Origin: Corynebacterium glaucum
Lineage (GTDB): Bacteria; Actinomycetota; Actinomycetes; Mycobacteriales; Mycobacteriaceae
Assembly (NCBI RefSeq): GCF_002287505.1
Contig: NZ_CP019688.1
Location: 434,001 to 498,000, forward strand
DNA: 64,000 nt
Direction of reading: 5' to 3'
A program made the position numbers and the translations under genes. Of the stretch, positions 29,370-39,039 are shown one piece after another. Below the pieces are notes generated by a model that saw only the letters and a program-made list of their open reading frames with translations, was not told the origin of the DNA and made no database searches. Every line of letters starts with the position of its first letter. Position 1 is the first letter of the stretch.

Positions 29370-30062
29370 TTAGCGGCGCATGATCCGCTTCGACAGCCAG
29401 TTGCCCAGGAATTGGGCGAGCTGCACGATGACCACGATGACAATCACTGCAGCCCAGGTCACGGCCGGTTCGAATTGGCGGTAGCCGTAGACAATCGCGA
29501 AGTCACCGAGACCGCCGCCGCCGATGTAGCCGGCCATGGCGGACATGTCGATCACTGCGATGAAGATGAACGTGTAGCCGAGAATCAGCGGGCCGAGTGC
29601 CTCAGGCAGGATCACTGATCGGATGATTCTCCATGGGCCCGCGCCCATGGAGCGCGCCGCCTCGATCACGCCTGGATCAATGGCAACGAGGTTCTGCTCC
29701 ACGATGCGCGCCACGGTGAACGTCGCGGAGAAGCACATGACAAACGTCGCCGCTCCGCGTCCGATGGTGGTGCCCACCACCGACAACGTAATCGGATACA
29801 GCATCGCGATCATGATGATGAACGGGATCGGGCGGAAGAAGTTCACCGCGATGTTGATAATCCAGTAGACGGCGCTGTTTTGCAGGATGCCGCCGGGGCG
29901 CGTGGTGTAGAGGAAAACGCCCAGGATCAGGCCGAAGAATCCGCCGACGACCATGGTGATGGCCACCATCCACATGGTGTCGCCAATCGCCTCGATGAAC
30001 GTGGGACGAAGCCGGTCCCAGTTCGCTTCAGCGAGAATGAACTCATTGATGGTGCTGGTCAT
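29370..30062 (-). CDS. metI: Methionine ABC transporter permease
   Basis: A 230-residue membrane protein with five to six helices and the binding-protein-dependent transport loop EAARSMGAGPWRIIRSVILPEALGP. MetI forms the channel for methionine import with MetN and MetQ. Last gene of the metQQNI operon; overlaps metN by 4 bp. Confidence 0.95.
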   Translation of the reverse strand: MTSTINEFILAEANWDRLRPTFIEAIGDTMWMVAITMVVGGFFGLILGVFLYTTRPGGILQNSAVYWIINIAVNFFRPIPFIIMIAMLYPITLSVVGTTIGRGAATFVMCFSATFTVARIVEQNLVAIDPGVIEAARSMGAGPWRIIRSVILPEALGPLILGYTFIFIAVIDMSAMAGYIGGGGLGDFAIVYGYRQFEPAVTWAAVIVIVVIVQLAQFLGNWLSKRIMRR

Positions 30063-31090
30063 CGGACGATCTCCTGAATGTCGGTCGTTTGCTGCAGCGT
30101 GGTCAGGAACTCGGTGATTGCCGCGTCGTCGCCATTGAGCCGCACGGTCATTTTGCCGAAGGACTGCTCCTGCAGCGTCGTGATGCCCGCATGCACGGGC
30201 TGCACGGTCACGCCGCGTCGACGCGCCGCCTCTGCCGCTCCGAAGAACCCAGAGTCTTCCTTCAAATCAACGGTGAAGAGGCGACCCGGCGCAGCGTTGA
30301 GCAGCTCGCGCGCCTCGATCTCGTTCGGCGTGTTGCGCAGACTCGTCGACACAAAGCGCTGTGCGACGTGCGTCTGCGGGTTCGAGAACACGTCGTATAC
30401 AGAGCCATATTCGACGACGCGTCCTGCCTCCATCACCGCAACCTTGTGCGCGATGGAACGGATCACATCCATCTCGTGGGTGATCACCACGATGGTGATG
30501 CCGAGCTCCTCGTTCACGCGGCGCAAAAGTGCCAGCACTTCCTCGGTGGTCTCGGGGTCGAGGGCGGACGTGGCTTCGTCAGCAAGCAAAAGCGATGGAT
30601 TGGTGGCGAGCGCACGGGCGATGCCCACCCGCTGCTTCTGGCCACCGGAAAGCTGCTCCGGGTAGTTGTCGCCGCGGTCGGAGAGGCCGACGAAGTCGAG
30701 CAGCTCCGCAACGCGCGGCCCGCGCTCGTCCTTTTTCATCCCGGCGAGTTGCAGCGGGTATTCGATGTTGCCGGCAGCGGTGCGCGACGTCAGCAGGTTG
30801 AACTGCTGGAAGATCATGCCGATGTTGCGGCGGAGGCCGCGGAGATCGCGCTCGCGCATGCCGACGACGTCGGTGCCGTCGATAAGCAATTGCCCTGAAG
30901 TCGCCTGGTCGAGACCGTTAATGAGGCGGACAAGCGTGGACTTGCCGGCACCCGAATATCCGATGACACCGAGGATTTCGCCCGGCTCGACGGTCAGTGT
31001 GACACCGTCGACCGCGACGACCTCGTGGCCGCCCGTGCGAAATACCTTGCTCACGTCCCGGAATTCGATCCGGGTGCCGGTGGAAGCCAT
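30059..31090 (-). CDS. metN: Methionine ABC transporter ATP-binding protein
   Basis: A 343-residue ATPase. Walker A GYSGAGKST, signature LSGGQKQR, Walker B LLLADEATSALD, then a C-terminal NIL domain (about residues 265-343) that binds methionine and inhibits transport when it is plentiful. The start abuts the metQ stop. A copy of the dispersed 10-mer (30878-30887) encodes LID in this strand's frame. Confidence 0.96.
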   Translation of the reverse strand: MASTGTRIEFRDVSKVFRTGGHEVVAVDGVTLTVEPGEILGVIGYSGAGKSTLVRLINGLDQATSGQLLIDGTDVVGMRERDLRGLRRNIGMIFQQFNLLTSRTAAGNIEYPLQLAGMKKDERGPRVAELLDFVGLSDRGDNYPEQLSGGQKQRVGIARALATNPSLLLADEATSALDPETTEEVLALLRRVNEELGITIVVITHEMDVIRSIAHKVAVMEAGRVVEYGSVYDVFSNPQTHVAQRFVSTSLRNTPNEIEARELLNAAPGRLFTVDLKEDSGFFGAAEAARRRGVTVQPVHAGITTLQEQSFGKMTVRLNGDDAAITEFLTTLQQTTDIQEIVR

Positions 31091-31984
31091 TTACCTGTAC
31101 TCCTCCGTCAGGTTGTCCAGGATCTTGTTCAGATCCTCCTTGCTGCGCTTGACCTGCACCGCGGTGCCGTTCGAGTCTTCTTCGAGGGCCTTGGTGACCT
31201 CGTCGGACTGCCAGATCTCCACGATCTTCTCGTAGGTGGCGTTGTCGACGTCGTCGGCGCGCACGCTGAAGACGTTGATGTACGGCTCCGCGAGCTCCGA
31301 GTTCGGGTCGTCCGCCGCGACCGAGGTCTTCGGGTCGATGCCCGCGCGGCCGAGGAAGTTGTTGTTGATAACCGCCGGGCGGCCCTCGTTGTAGGCGGAC
31401 GTGGTCTGTGCGGCATCCACCGGGACGACCGAGACCTTCGACTGCGCTGCGTCGATGTCCGCGGGGGTCGGGGTGAGCTTCGGCGCGTCCGCGTTGAGCG
31501 TGACTAGGCCGGCCTGGACCAGCACGTTGATCGAGCGGCCCTGGTTGGACGGGTCGTTGGGGATGGCGACCTCTTCGCCTTCGATGCCGTCGAGGGAGGT
31601 GTGGTCCTTCCAGTAGAGGCCGAGCAGGTTGATCTCGCCGGAGCCGACGATGCGCAGGTCCTTGTCCGCGGTTGCGTTGTACTGGGCCTGGTAGTTGATC
31701 GTCTGGAACTTCGAGATCTCGATCTGGTTCTCATCCAGTGCCGGGTTGACCGGCGGGTACTCCGAGAACTTCACGATGTCGAGCTCGATGCCCTCCTCCT
31801 TCGCCTTGTCGGCGAACGCGGTCCACGCCAGCTGGTCGGCGTCGGTGGTGCCGATCTTGACGGTGACCTTCTCGCCGTCGGCGGGTGCCGAAGACGTATC
31901 GGAGGAGTCGCTTGAGCAGCCAGTCAGGCCAGCCGCGGCGATAGCCAGGGCCGCGCCGACGGCGAGAAAGCGGTTGGAACGCAC
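31091..31984 (-). CDS. metQ: Methionine-binding lipoprotein (copy 1)
   Basis: A 297-residue NlpA/MetQ-family lipoprotein: signal peptide, lipobox LTGC, Ser/Asp-rich linker, then the bilobed binding domain (KIGTTDADQLAWTAFADKAKEEGI). GTG start 31984 follows TAGGAGT. It is very similar to the adjacent copy 2, so the pair arose by tandem duplication; different ligands (L-/D-methionine or derivatives) are possible. Confidence 0.93.
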   Translation of the reverse strand: MRSNRFLAVGAALAIAAAGLTGCSSDSSDTSSAPADGEKVTVKIGTTDADQLAWTAFADKAKEEGIELDIVKFSEYPPVNPALDENQIEISKFQTINYQAQYNATADKDLRIVGSGEINLLGLYWKDHTSLDGIEGEEVAIPNDPSNQGRSINVLVQAGLVTLNADAPKLTPTPADIDAAQSKVSVVPVDAAQTTSAYNEGRPAVINNNFLGRAGIDPKTSVAADDPNSELAEPYINVFSVRADDVDNATYEKIVEIWQSDEVTKALEEDSNGTAVQVKRSKEDLNKILDNLTEEYR

Positions 31985-31993
31985 GTTGGACTC

Positions 31994-32890
31994 CTACTTC
32001 TCGTTCTGCTCGAGGCGCTCGAGGATGTCGTTGAGCTCGTTGGCCGGGCGCTCAACCTTCACAGCGGTGCCGCGGGAGTCCTGCTGGACAGCCTCGGTGA
32101 CCTTCGGGTCGTGCCACAGCTCAGCGAGGCGGACGTAGGTCGGGTTGTCAATGTCCTCCGCGCGGGACGCGAAGACATTGATGTACGGCTCGCCCTGTGC
32201 GGAACCCGGGTCGTCCTGGAAGATCGCCTCGGTCGGCTCGATGCCGGCACGGTCCAGCCAGGAGTTGTTGATGATGGCCGGTCGGCCCTCCTTGTACGCG
32301 GACGGCGTCTGGGAAGCGTCCACCGGTACGACGGAGACCTTGGAAGCATCGGTGTCGATGTCGGCCGGAGTCGGAGCGAGCTCGTCGGCGCCGTCCTTCA
32401 GGGTGACCAGGCCGGCCTGGACCAGCACGTTGATGGCGCGGCCCTGGTTGGAGTCGTCGTTCGGGATCGCGACCTCTTCGCCGTCGATGCCGTCGAGGGA
32501 GTCGTGGTCCTTCCAGAACAGCGCCAGCGGGTAGATCTCGGTGGAGCCGACGACCTTGAGGTCGTTGCCGGAGCTGGCGTTGTACTTCGCCAGGTACAGG
32601 ATGTGCTGGAACTTGTTCAGGTCCAGCTCGCCCTGTGCGAGTGCCTCGTTGACCGGCGGGTAGTCGGAGAACTGCACGATGTCGAGGGTGATGCCCTCTT
32701 CCGCTGCGAGGTCGGAGAAGACGGACCAGGCCTGCTGGTCGGCGTCGGTGGTGCCGATGCGCACGGTGACGTTTTCACCGTCTGCGCCGTTGGCGTTGGT
32801 GTCGGAGCCGGACTCGTTGGAGCAGGCGGTCAGGCCGGTTGCGGCGATGGTGACGGCCGCGAGGGCGGCGGTGAAACGGGAAGCGCGCAT
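31994..32890 (-). CDS. metQ: Methionine-binding lipoprotein (copy 2)
   Basis: A 298-residue paralogue of the next gene with lipobox LTAC and the same RIGTTDADQQAW opening of the binding domain. ATG 32890 follows GGAGACGC; a longer in-frame start at 32941 would place charged residues before the signal peptide. First gene of the operon; a McbR-type operator lies 56 bp upstream. Only 9 bp separates it from copy 1. Confidence 0.93.
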   Translation of the reverse strand: MRASRFTAALAAVTIAATGLTACSNESGSDTNANGADGENVTVRIGTTDADQQAWSVFSDLAAEEGITLDIVQFSDYPPVNEALAQGELDLNKFQHILYLAKYNASSGNDLKVVGSTEIYPLALFWKDHDSLDGIDGEEVAIPNDDSNQGRAINVLVQAGLVTLKDGADELAPTPADIDTDASKVSVVPVDASQTPSAYKEGRPAIINNSWLDRAGIEPTEAIFQDDPGSAQGEPYINVFASRAEDIDNPTYVRLAELWHDPKVTEAVQQDSRGTAVKVERPANELNDILERLEQNEK

Positions 32891-32945
32891 GGGTGCGTCT
32901 CCTTCATCGTAGGGAAATCTGACGGTTGCTGAATCTATCACTCAG

Positions 32946-32961
32946 TGAACCGCTTAGTCTA
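32946..32961 (-). promoter_or_regulatory. McbR-type operator upstream of metQQNI
   Basis: TGAAC-CGCTTA-GTCTA matches TAGAC-N6-GTCTA, the McbR site, in one full half and most of the other. The core ACCGCTTAGTC also occurs in the metX promoter (46766-46781). McbR represses methionine genes in C. glutamicum when S-adenosylhomocysteine is low (established knowledge). Confidence 0.7.
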
Positions 32962-33037
32962 TTCGCGACGGCATAGAATCTGCCCGCACGCCCCAATTCT
33001 TTGGCACACACTTTCGAACAGTGCTAGCGTTTCGCGC

Positions 33038-36000
33038 ATGAGATTCAACGGGGGCGAGCCGCTGTCGTGGTCCCGGTTGGAGCGGATTCTCTCCGGCCGC
33101 CCGGGGCCTGCGCCCGTGCCCGTCGAGCACACCGGTACCCCCGCCGGGCTGGTCTACGCACCGGGGGATGCGGGTGCCGGATCAAGCGCGTCGCCGCAGC
33201 ACCCCGCCAGCCCCGCCAGTGCTCCCGCACGGAGCAGCGCCACGCCGTTCGCCGAGCTGCACGCCGTGTCGTCGTATAGCTTCCTCGGTGGCGCGAGCGA
33301 GCCAGAAGCCATGGTCGCGCGCGCCGCTGAGCTGGGCATGACCGCACTCGCACTCACCGACCGCGACGGTTTCTACGGCGCGGTCAAGTTCGCCGAAGCA
33401 GCCGGGGCCGCAGGGCTCGCCACAGTGTTCGGGGCAGAGCTTTCGCTTGACGACGGCCCGCAGCAACGCATTTTGCCCGTCCTCGCACGCGGTCCGGAGG
33501 GCTACAAGCGGCTCTCACACTTGATGGCCGACGCGCACATGGCAACGCGTGAGAAAGACGCCGTCGCCTACCCGCCGCTGGAGCTGATCGCGGAGCGCCT
33601 CGGGGACACGTGTGTGGTGCTCGCCGGGTGGCAGTGGGTGGACGAATTCGAGCACCTGATCGACTGCTTTGGTGAATTGAATATTGTTCGCGAATACGAG
33701 GTCGCGATGCTGCCCGAGGACGTCGACCGGCACGCGGCATTAGACCGCTTCGTCCAGATTCCGGCGATTGTCACCGCCGCCCCCGCCGCCGCGACCCGGA
33801 ACCAGGCCCGCCTCGCCGCGGCGAAACGCGCCCTCGCAAGACGCGAAGCGCTCGGCGACGCCCACGCTAACCTTCACCCGATGGGCGCGAACTGGCTGCG
33901 CTCGGGCGACCAACTGCGCACGATGCTGCCCGGGTGCGAGGAGAAGCTCGCCTACAGCGTCGAGCTCGCCCGCGAATGCGCGTTCACGCTCAACCTCGTC
34001 GCCCCGGAGTTGCCGACCTACCCCACGCCGGAAGGCCACGACGAGATGAGCTACCTCCGGGTGCTCACCATGACGAGTGCCCAGGTGAGGTATGCGTCGC
34101 GGCCCGAAACGGTGCGTCGACAAGCAATGGCCCAGATTGACTACGAGCTTGAGGTGATCGAGGAGCTGAATTTTCCCGGCTACTTCCTGATCGTGCACGA
34201 CCTCGTGGATTTCTGCCGCAAGCAGGACATTTTGTGCCAGGGCCGGGGCAGCGCGGCGAACTCGGCGGTGTGCTTCGCGCTGGGGATTACCGCGGTGGAG
34301 CCGATCTCGGCGGGGCTGTTGTTCGAGCGTTTCCTGTCGCCGGACCGCGACGGGCCGCCGGACATTGACATTGACATTGAATCGGGCAGGCGCGAAGAAG
34401 TGATTCAGTACGTCTACTCCCGCTACGGGCGCGACAACGCGGCGCAGGTGGCCAATGTGATCACGTATCGGCGCAAGGGCGCGATCCGTGATGCGGCGCG
34501 CGCGCTCGGCTACGCGCAGGGGGCGGCGGATTCGTGGTCGAAGGAGGTCGCCGAGCCGCCCGCGCTTGTCGCCCAGCTTGCTGACGAACTCCGGGGCCAA
34601 CCCCGGCACCTGGGCATTCACTCCGGCGGCATGGTGATCTGCGACCGCCCGATCGCCGACGTCGTCCCCGTCGAATGGGCGCGCATGGAAGGCCGCAGCG
34701 TCGTGCAGTGGGATAAAGACGACTGCGCCTCCGCGGGCCTGGTCAAGTTCGACCTGCTCGGCCTCGGCATGCTCGAAGCGCTGCACCACATGATCGATCT
34801 CGTGCGCGACACCACCGGCCGCACGGTTCGCCTCTGGGAGCTTTCGCTTGAGGACGAGGGCGTTTATTCCATGCTCTGCCGTGCCGATTCCGTCGGCGTG
34901 TTCCAGGTTGAGTCGCGTGCGCAGATGGGCACCTTGCCGAGGCTGAAACCGCGGTGCTTTTTTGACCTGGTGGTGGAGGTGGCGCTGATCCGCCCGGGCC
35001 CGATCCAGGGTGGGTCGGTGCACCCTTACCTGCGCCGGCGCGATGGCGTGGATGCCGTGGAGTACGACCACCCGGTGCTCGAGCGCTCGTTGGGCAAGAC
35101 GCTCGGCGTGCCGCTGTTCCAGGAACAGCTCATGCAGATCTGCGTGGACGCGGCCGGGTTCTCGGGCCGGGAGGCGGACGCGGTGCGCCGCGCGATGGGG
35201 TCGAAGCGTTCGCCAGCGAAGATGGCGGCGCTGCGCCAACGGTTCTTCGACGGCTGCTGGGAGACCAACCGCATCGGCGAGGACGTGGCGGAGCGGCTGT
35301 GGCAGAAGATCGTCGCGTTCGCCGCCTACGGGTTTCCGGAGTCGCACTCGCAGTCGTTCGCCTCGCTGGTGTACTTCTCCGCGTGGTTCAAGCGCTACTA
35401 CCCGGCGCAGTTCTGCGTGGGGCTCTTGCGCGCGCAGCCGATGGGGTTCTACTCGCCGCAGTCGCTGATCCAGGACGCGCGGCGCCACGGCGTGACCGTA
35501 CTGCCGGTGTGCGTTAACGAGTCTGGCCGCGAGGCGCGCTGCCTCGACGGCGACGAGCACGGCGGCACGATGCGCGTCGGTCTCAACCTGGTCAAAGGGC
35601 TCGGCGAGGCGGCCGCAGACCGGATCGAGGAAGCGCAGCCGTTCACCGGCATCCCGGACCTGGCCCGCCGCGCCGATTTGAGCGTCGAGCATGTGGAGGC
35701 GCTGGCGCGCGCCGGGGCGCTGGACTGCTTTGACGTGGACCGTCGACAAGCGATGTGGCAAGCGGGCATTGCTGCGACCGAACGCGAAGGGATGCTGCCT
35801 GGACTTTCCGCCATCAGCGCGCCGAGCTTGCCCGGCATGAACGCCTTCGAACTCATGGCTGCCGACGTCGCCGCCACCGGTGTGACCCCCGGCCTGATGC
35901 CTGTGGAGATGCTGCGCGGCGCGTTCGAGCGTGTCGGCATCGTGCCCGCGAACCGGCTCCTAGATATAGAGGACGGCACCCGCATCCGCTGCGCCGGCGT

Positions 36001-36256
36001 GATCACGCACCGCCAAGCACCGAGAACCGCCGGTGGCGTGATGTTCATCGGCATGGAGGACGAGACGGGCCTGATCAACGTGGTCATCCCCGTCGGCCTG
36101 TGGAGCCGGCAGAAGGTGCTCGCGCGCACGGCGAAGGCGCTGATCGTGCGCGGGATCATCCAAAACGCCTCGGGTGCGGCGAGCCTGGTCGCGGACCGGC
36201 TCGAGCCGCTGGAGATGGGGGAGTGGCTGTCTCGCGGCTCGCGCGACTTTCGCTAG
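33038..36256 (+). CDS. dnaE2: Error-prone DNA polymerase DnaE2
   Basis: A 1072-residue C-family polymerase. PHP domain at the start (FAELHAVSSYSFLGGA, LALTDRDGFYG), catalytic Asp in PDIDIDIESGRREE, helix-hairpin-helix region, then an OB-fold (IRCAGVITHRQAP). DnaE2 carries out damage-induced mutagenesis with ImuA' and ImuB, present at 23-25 kb. ATG 33038 lies 7 nt after TAGCGT; only one LexA half-site (TCGAACA, 33014-33020) is visible, so SOS control is less certain than for imuAB. Copies of the dispersed 10-mer at 34116 and 35742 encode RRQA. Confidence 0.95.
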   Translation: MRFNGGEPLSWSRLERILSGRPGPAPVPVEHTGTPAGLVYAPGDAGAGSSASPQHPASPASAPARSSATPFAELHAVSSYSFLGGASEPEAMVARAAELGMTALALTDRDGFYGAVKFAEAAGAAGLATVFGAELSLDDGPQQRILPVLARGPEGYKRLSHLMADAHMATREKDAVAYPPLELIAERLGDTCVVLAGWQWVDEFEHLIDCFGELNIVREYEVAMLPEDVDRHAALDRFVQIPAIVTAAPAAATRNQARLAAAKRALARREALGDAHANLHPMGANWLRSGDQLRTMLPGCEEKLAYSVELARECAFTLNLVAPELPTYPTPEGHDEMSYLRVLTMTSAQVRYASRPETVRRQAMAQIDYELEVIEELNFPGYFLIVHDLVDFCRKQDILCQGRGSAANSAVCFALGITAVEPISAGLLFERFLSPDRDGPPDIDIDIESGRREEVIQYVYSRYGRDNAAQVANVITYRRKGAIRDAARALGYAQGAADSWSKEVAEPPALVAQLADELRGQPRHLGIHSGGMVICDRPIADVVPVEWARMEGRSVVQWDKDDCASAGLVKFDLLGLGMLEALHHMIDLVRDTTGRTVRLWELSLEDEGVYSMLCRADSVGVFQVESRAQMGTLPRLKPRCFFDLVVEVALIRPGPIQGGSVHPYLRRRDGVDAVEYDHPVLERSLGKTLGVPLFQEQLMQICVDAAGFSGREADAVRRAMGSKRSPAKMAALRQRFFDGCWETNRIGEDVAERLWQKIVAFAAYGFPESHSQSFASLVYFSAWFKRYYPAQFCVGLLRAQPMGFYSPQSLIQDARRHGVTVLPVCVNESGREARCLDGDEHGGTMRVGLNLVKGLGEAAADRIEEAQPFTGIPDLARRADLSVEHVEALARAGALDCFDVDRRQAMWQAGIAATEREGMLPGLSAISAPSLPGMNAFELMAADVAATGVTPGLMPVEMLRGAFERVGIVPANRLLDIEDGTRIRCAGVITHRQAPRTAGGVMFIGMEDETGLINVVIPVGLWSRQKVLARTAKALIVRGIIQNASGAASLVADRLEPLEMGEWLSRGSRDFR

Positions 36257-36266
36257 GTTGGGGCAC

Positions 36267-36779
36267 ATGCTTATCGACGGCCCCTTGCCAGCGCACGTCC
36301 CGGAGCCGCTGCCGACATCGGTGGAGTCGATGCACCGGGTCTCGCCGAAGCTGATGGTGCCGCGGCTGGTGGGCAACGTGATCTGGGCTGCGATCCTGCT
36401 TGGCGCGCTGTGGTGGGCGTACCTGCGGTGGGGTCGGTGGCTGCTGATCCCGTTTGTGATCTTGGCCGTCGTGTTTGCATGGAACATGGTGCTCGTCCCG
36501 CTGCGTGTGCGCAACTTGGGTTACCTGGAGACGGAGAACGAGCTGGTTTTGAGCGAGGGCAAGCTGTGGCACACCATGACGGTGATTCCTTATGGGCGCA
36601 TCCAGTTTGTGGACGTGGAGTCGGGGCCGATCGCCCGCGCACTGGGGTTGAAGCAGCTCGAGGTGCACACCGCGTCAACGACGTCGAATTCAACGTTGCC
36701 TGGGTTGCCCGCCGCCGAGGCCGATGCGCTGCGCGATCGCCTGGCCGCGAAGGCACGGGAGAGGATGAGTGGTCTGTGA
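36267..36779 (+). CDS. Bacterial PH-domain membrane protein (YdbS-like)
   Basis: A 170-residue protein with two membrane helices (VIWAAILLGALWWAYL, LLIPFVILAVVFAWNMVLV) followed by a bPH2 domain (LGYLETENELVLSEG, IPYGRIQFVDVESGP, LGLKQLEVHT). Pairs with the next gene in the YdbS-YdbT arrangement, membrane-associated and possibly envelope-related. ATG 36267 lies 7 nt after TAGGTT; the start MLIDG is encoded by a reverse copy of the dispersed 10-mer. The 3' end overlaps the next gene by 4 bp. Confidence 0.88.
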   Translation: MLIDGPLPAHVPEPLPTSVESMHRVSPKLMVPRLVGNVIWAAILLGALWWAYLRWGRWLLIPFVILAVVFAWNMVLVPLRVRNLGYLETENELVLSEGKLWHTMTVIPYGRIQFVDVESGPIARALGLKQLEVHTASTTSNSTLPGLPAAEADALRDRLAAKARERMSGL

Positions 36780-38251
36780 CCCCACCTGCCGAGCCTGCGC
36801 AACCTGACCAGCCTGCGCAAACTGCTCAGTACCGCCGCGTCCACCGGCTCAGCCCCGTGTTGCAGGTGTGGGCGACACTGCTGGCGCTGCTGACCCTGCT
36901 TGTCTTCAACTTCGCGACCCCGTTGTTGAACTGGGTGCGCGAAGAGGCCCTGGGGTCGGCTCAGTTGTTGTGGCCGGTGGTCGCGGTTGTGGTGGCGCTG
37001 ATTGTCGTTGTGGGCGTGTCGCAGCTGTGGTGGTCGAAGACCGGGTTCCGGGTTGGGGCGGAAGAGATTGAGCATAAGCGGGGAGTGCTGCACAACCAGG
37101 TTCGCACCGCGCGCTACGACCGCATCCAGGCCGTCGACGTCGTGGAGCCGCTCGCCCCGCGATTATTTGGATTGGCAGGAGTGCGCATCGAAGTCGCAGG
37201 TGGCGTGAACGCGGCGATCGATATCTCCTACTTGCCGCGCGAAGAGGCTGAGGAGTTGCGAGCAGAGATCCTGACGCGCATCGCCGCGAAAGGCCCGAAC
37301 GCGGCCATGGCCGAAGCAGCAGCCGAGGAGCTCGCGGCGGGGGAAGAGCTGGCGGCGGAGGAGCTCCAAGAAAGAGAGCCGGGGGGACTGCGGGCGGATG
37401 GGTCCTCATCCGCGGGGCCCCCAAATCACAGGCAGGACTTCCTCGTCCCGCCGATCCCGATTGGGCGCTCGATGGTGGCCGCGTTGTTCCAGCTCTCCAC
37501 TATCGCCACCGTGGCTGCGTCGTTGGTGCCGCTGCTCACCGACCTGACCCTGGCCGCCATCGTGCCGATCCTGGTCGGCTTCATGCCACTCATCTGGCGC
37601 ACCATCGACCAATCGTGGCGCTTCAATGCGTCCTTCGACGGGGAGGTGTTCAAGTTGAGGTATGGGTTGGCCAATAGGCGTCGACAAGCAGTGCCCCATG
37701 AACGAATCCATGCGGTACAACTCAAGCAACCGCTATTGTGGCGACCTTTTGGGTGGTGGACGGTGTCGATCACCTCGGCTGGCTTCGGCGCCGAGGCGAG
37801 CGCGGCGACTGGGACCGCGAAGCTCCTGCCGGTGGGTACCTACGACGAGGCCGTCGCCGTCGTCGGCGCCGTCGGTCCTTTGGGCGCTGAAGCGTTGACC
37901 GACCTGAGCCGCGCCGACTACGCCTCGCCGCGACGCGCGCGCTGGGTCTCGCCGCTGGACTGGAAGCGCCAAACCGTGACCGTGCGCGACGGAGTCGCCC
38001 TGACCTCGTTTGGGCGGCTCACCGGCCGCTACCAAATGGTGAAAACGCCGCACATCCAGGAGCTTTCGTTTGAACAAGGCCCGCTTGAGCGCAAACTCGG
38101 CCTTGCAAGCGTGCGCTTCGACCTTGTGCCCGGGCTGGTGAAAATGACCGCCCGCGACCTGGACGACGCTGACGCGCGTGCGCTGCTTGAAGCGCTGCGC
38201 GCCCGCCATCTGCCCCCGATGCGCGATGAAATGGCAGACTTGCCTGCATGA
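36776..38251 (+). CDS. Multi-PH-domain membrane protein (YdbT-like)
   Basis: A 491-residue protein with paired N-terminal helices, a first bPH2 domain (EEIEHKRGVLHNQVRTARYDRIQAVDV), an acidic Glu/Ala-rich insert, two further helices and at least one more bPH2 unit (VFKLRYGLANRRRQAVPHERIHAVQL). A Cys-free C-terminal domain follows (IQELSFEQGPLERKLGLASVRFDLVPG). GTG 36776 overlaps the preceding stop. A 10-mer copy at 37680 supplies RRQA. Function unknown. Confidence 0.88.
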   Translation: MTPPAEPAQPDQPAQTAQYRRVHRLSPVLQVWATLLALLTLLVFNFATPLLNWVREEALGSAQLLWPVVAVVVALIVVVGVSQLWWSKTGFRVGAEEIEHKRGVLHNQVRTARYDRIQAVDVVEPLAPRLFGLAGVRIEVAGGVNAAIDISYLPREEAEELRAEILTRIAAKGPNAAMAEAAAEELAAGEELAAEELQEREPGGLRADGSSSAGPPNHRQDFLVPPIPIGRSMVAALFQLSTIATVAASLVPLLTDLTLAAIVPILVGFMPLIWRTIDQSWRFNASFDGEVFKLRYGLANRRRQAVPHERIHAVQLKQPLLWRPFGWWTVSITSAGFGAEASAATGTAKLLPVGTYDEAVAVVGAVGPLGAEALTDLSRADYASPRRARWVSPLDWKRQTVTVRDGVALTSFGRLTGRYQMVKTPHIQELSFEQGPLERKLGLASVRFDLVPGLVKMTARDLDDADARALLEALRARHLPPMRDEMADLPA

Positions 38252-39024
38252 TCGAACGAACTTCGTGTTGTGTGTTCTCGGAGCGTGGGTATTCGTCGAC
38301 AAGCGAAGAAATGCTCCGTGAGCTGCTGAGTAAGGGGGAGGCGGTGTCGTGGCTGGGCGGGCCCGGCATCGCGGGGATCGAGTGGCCGCGCAACGCGGAC
38401 GGGGCGCCGCTTGCGCACGTAGCTTCTTTTAACCTGAGCGACGCGCAGTGCGCGACTGACCTGCCGGGCGGCTACCTCGAGCTGTACTCGGACTTGACCA
38501 CCTACGGCGACGACGCCGCCGACGCGGCGCAAAACGGGTGGCTGGTGCGCTGGGTTGATAAGCGCCCGGACGAGCTCACCCTGACCAATCCGGAGACGCC
38601 CCCTGAGGCCGTGCCACAACCCGTGCTGCAACTCGGCCGCCTCTACCCAGGGTTCACCCTGCCGTATTTCGAAGACCTGGGTGAGCTGAGCGAGACCCGG
38701 TTCAACGAGCTGCAAGAAGCCACAACGGAGCTCAACGTGAGCTGGCACCGCCACCGGTTTGGCCGCGAAATGCACGACGAAGTCGGCTTCACCACCGTCG
38801 GTGAGGCGGACTCCCAGCACGGATACGAACCGTACCGTTACTACCTGGACGAGTGCCTCCCGCTCAACGCTGACGATGCGCACGTGCTAGTGGCGGCGGT
38901 TGAGTCGTGGACGGCGCTGAACGGCTGGTTCGGTGACGCCGGTAGCTTCGAGGTTTGGATGCGCCGCTCCGACCTGCAGGCTCGCATCTTTGATGCCGCG
39001 TGGTGCTGCATCCGAACCGACTAA
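38248..39024 (+). CDS. DUF1963-like protein
   Basis: A 258-residue protein with the sequence pattern of DUF1963 (YwqG-like): DGAPLAHVASFNLSDAQ, LPGGYLELYSDL, then a long C-terminal alpha/beta part. It is a diverged relative of the three tandem genes at 59.7-62.7 kb. ATG 38248 overlaps the PH-protein stop, so it belongs to that operon. A 10-mer copy lies at 38295, read as SSTS. Confidence 0.7.
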   Translation: MIERTSCCVFSERGYSSTSEEMLRELLSKGEAVSWLGGPGIAGIEWPRNADGAPLAHVASFNLSDAQCATDLPGGYLELYSDLTTYGDDAADAAQNGWLVRWVDKRPDELTLTNPETPPEAVPQPVLQLGRLYPGFTLPYFEDLGELSETRFNELQEATTELNVSWHRHRFGREMHDEVGFTTVGEADSQHGYEPYRYYLDECLPLNADDAHVLVAAVESWTALNGWFGDAGSFEVWMRRSDLQARIFDAAWCCIRTD

Positions 39025-39039
39025 ACACCCACTAGACGC

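Noticed and set aside
33740..35761. A 673-residue minus-strand frame inside dnaE2
   Set aside because: Fully antisense to conserved polymerase motifs; no recognisable domain.
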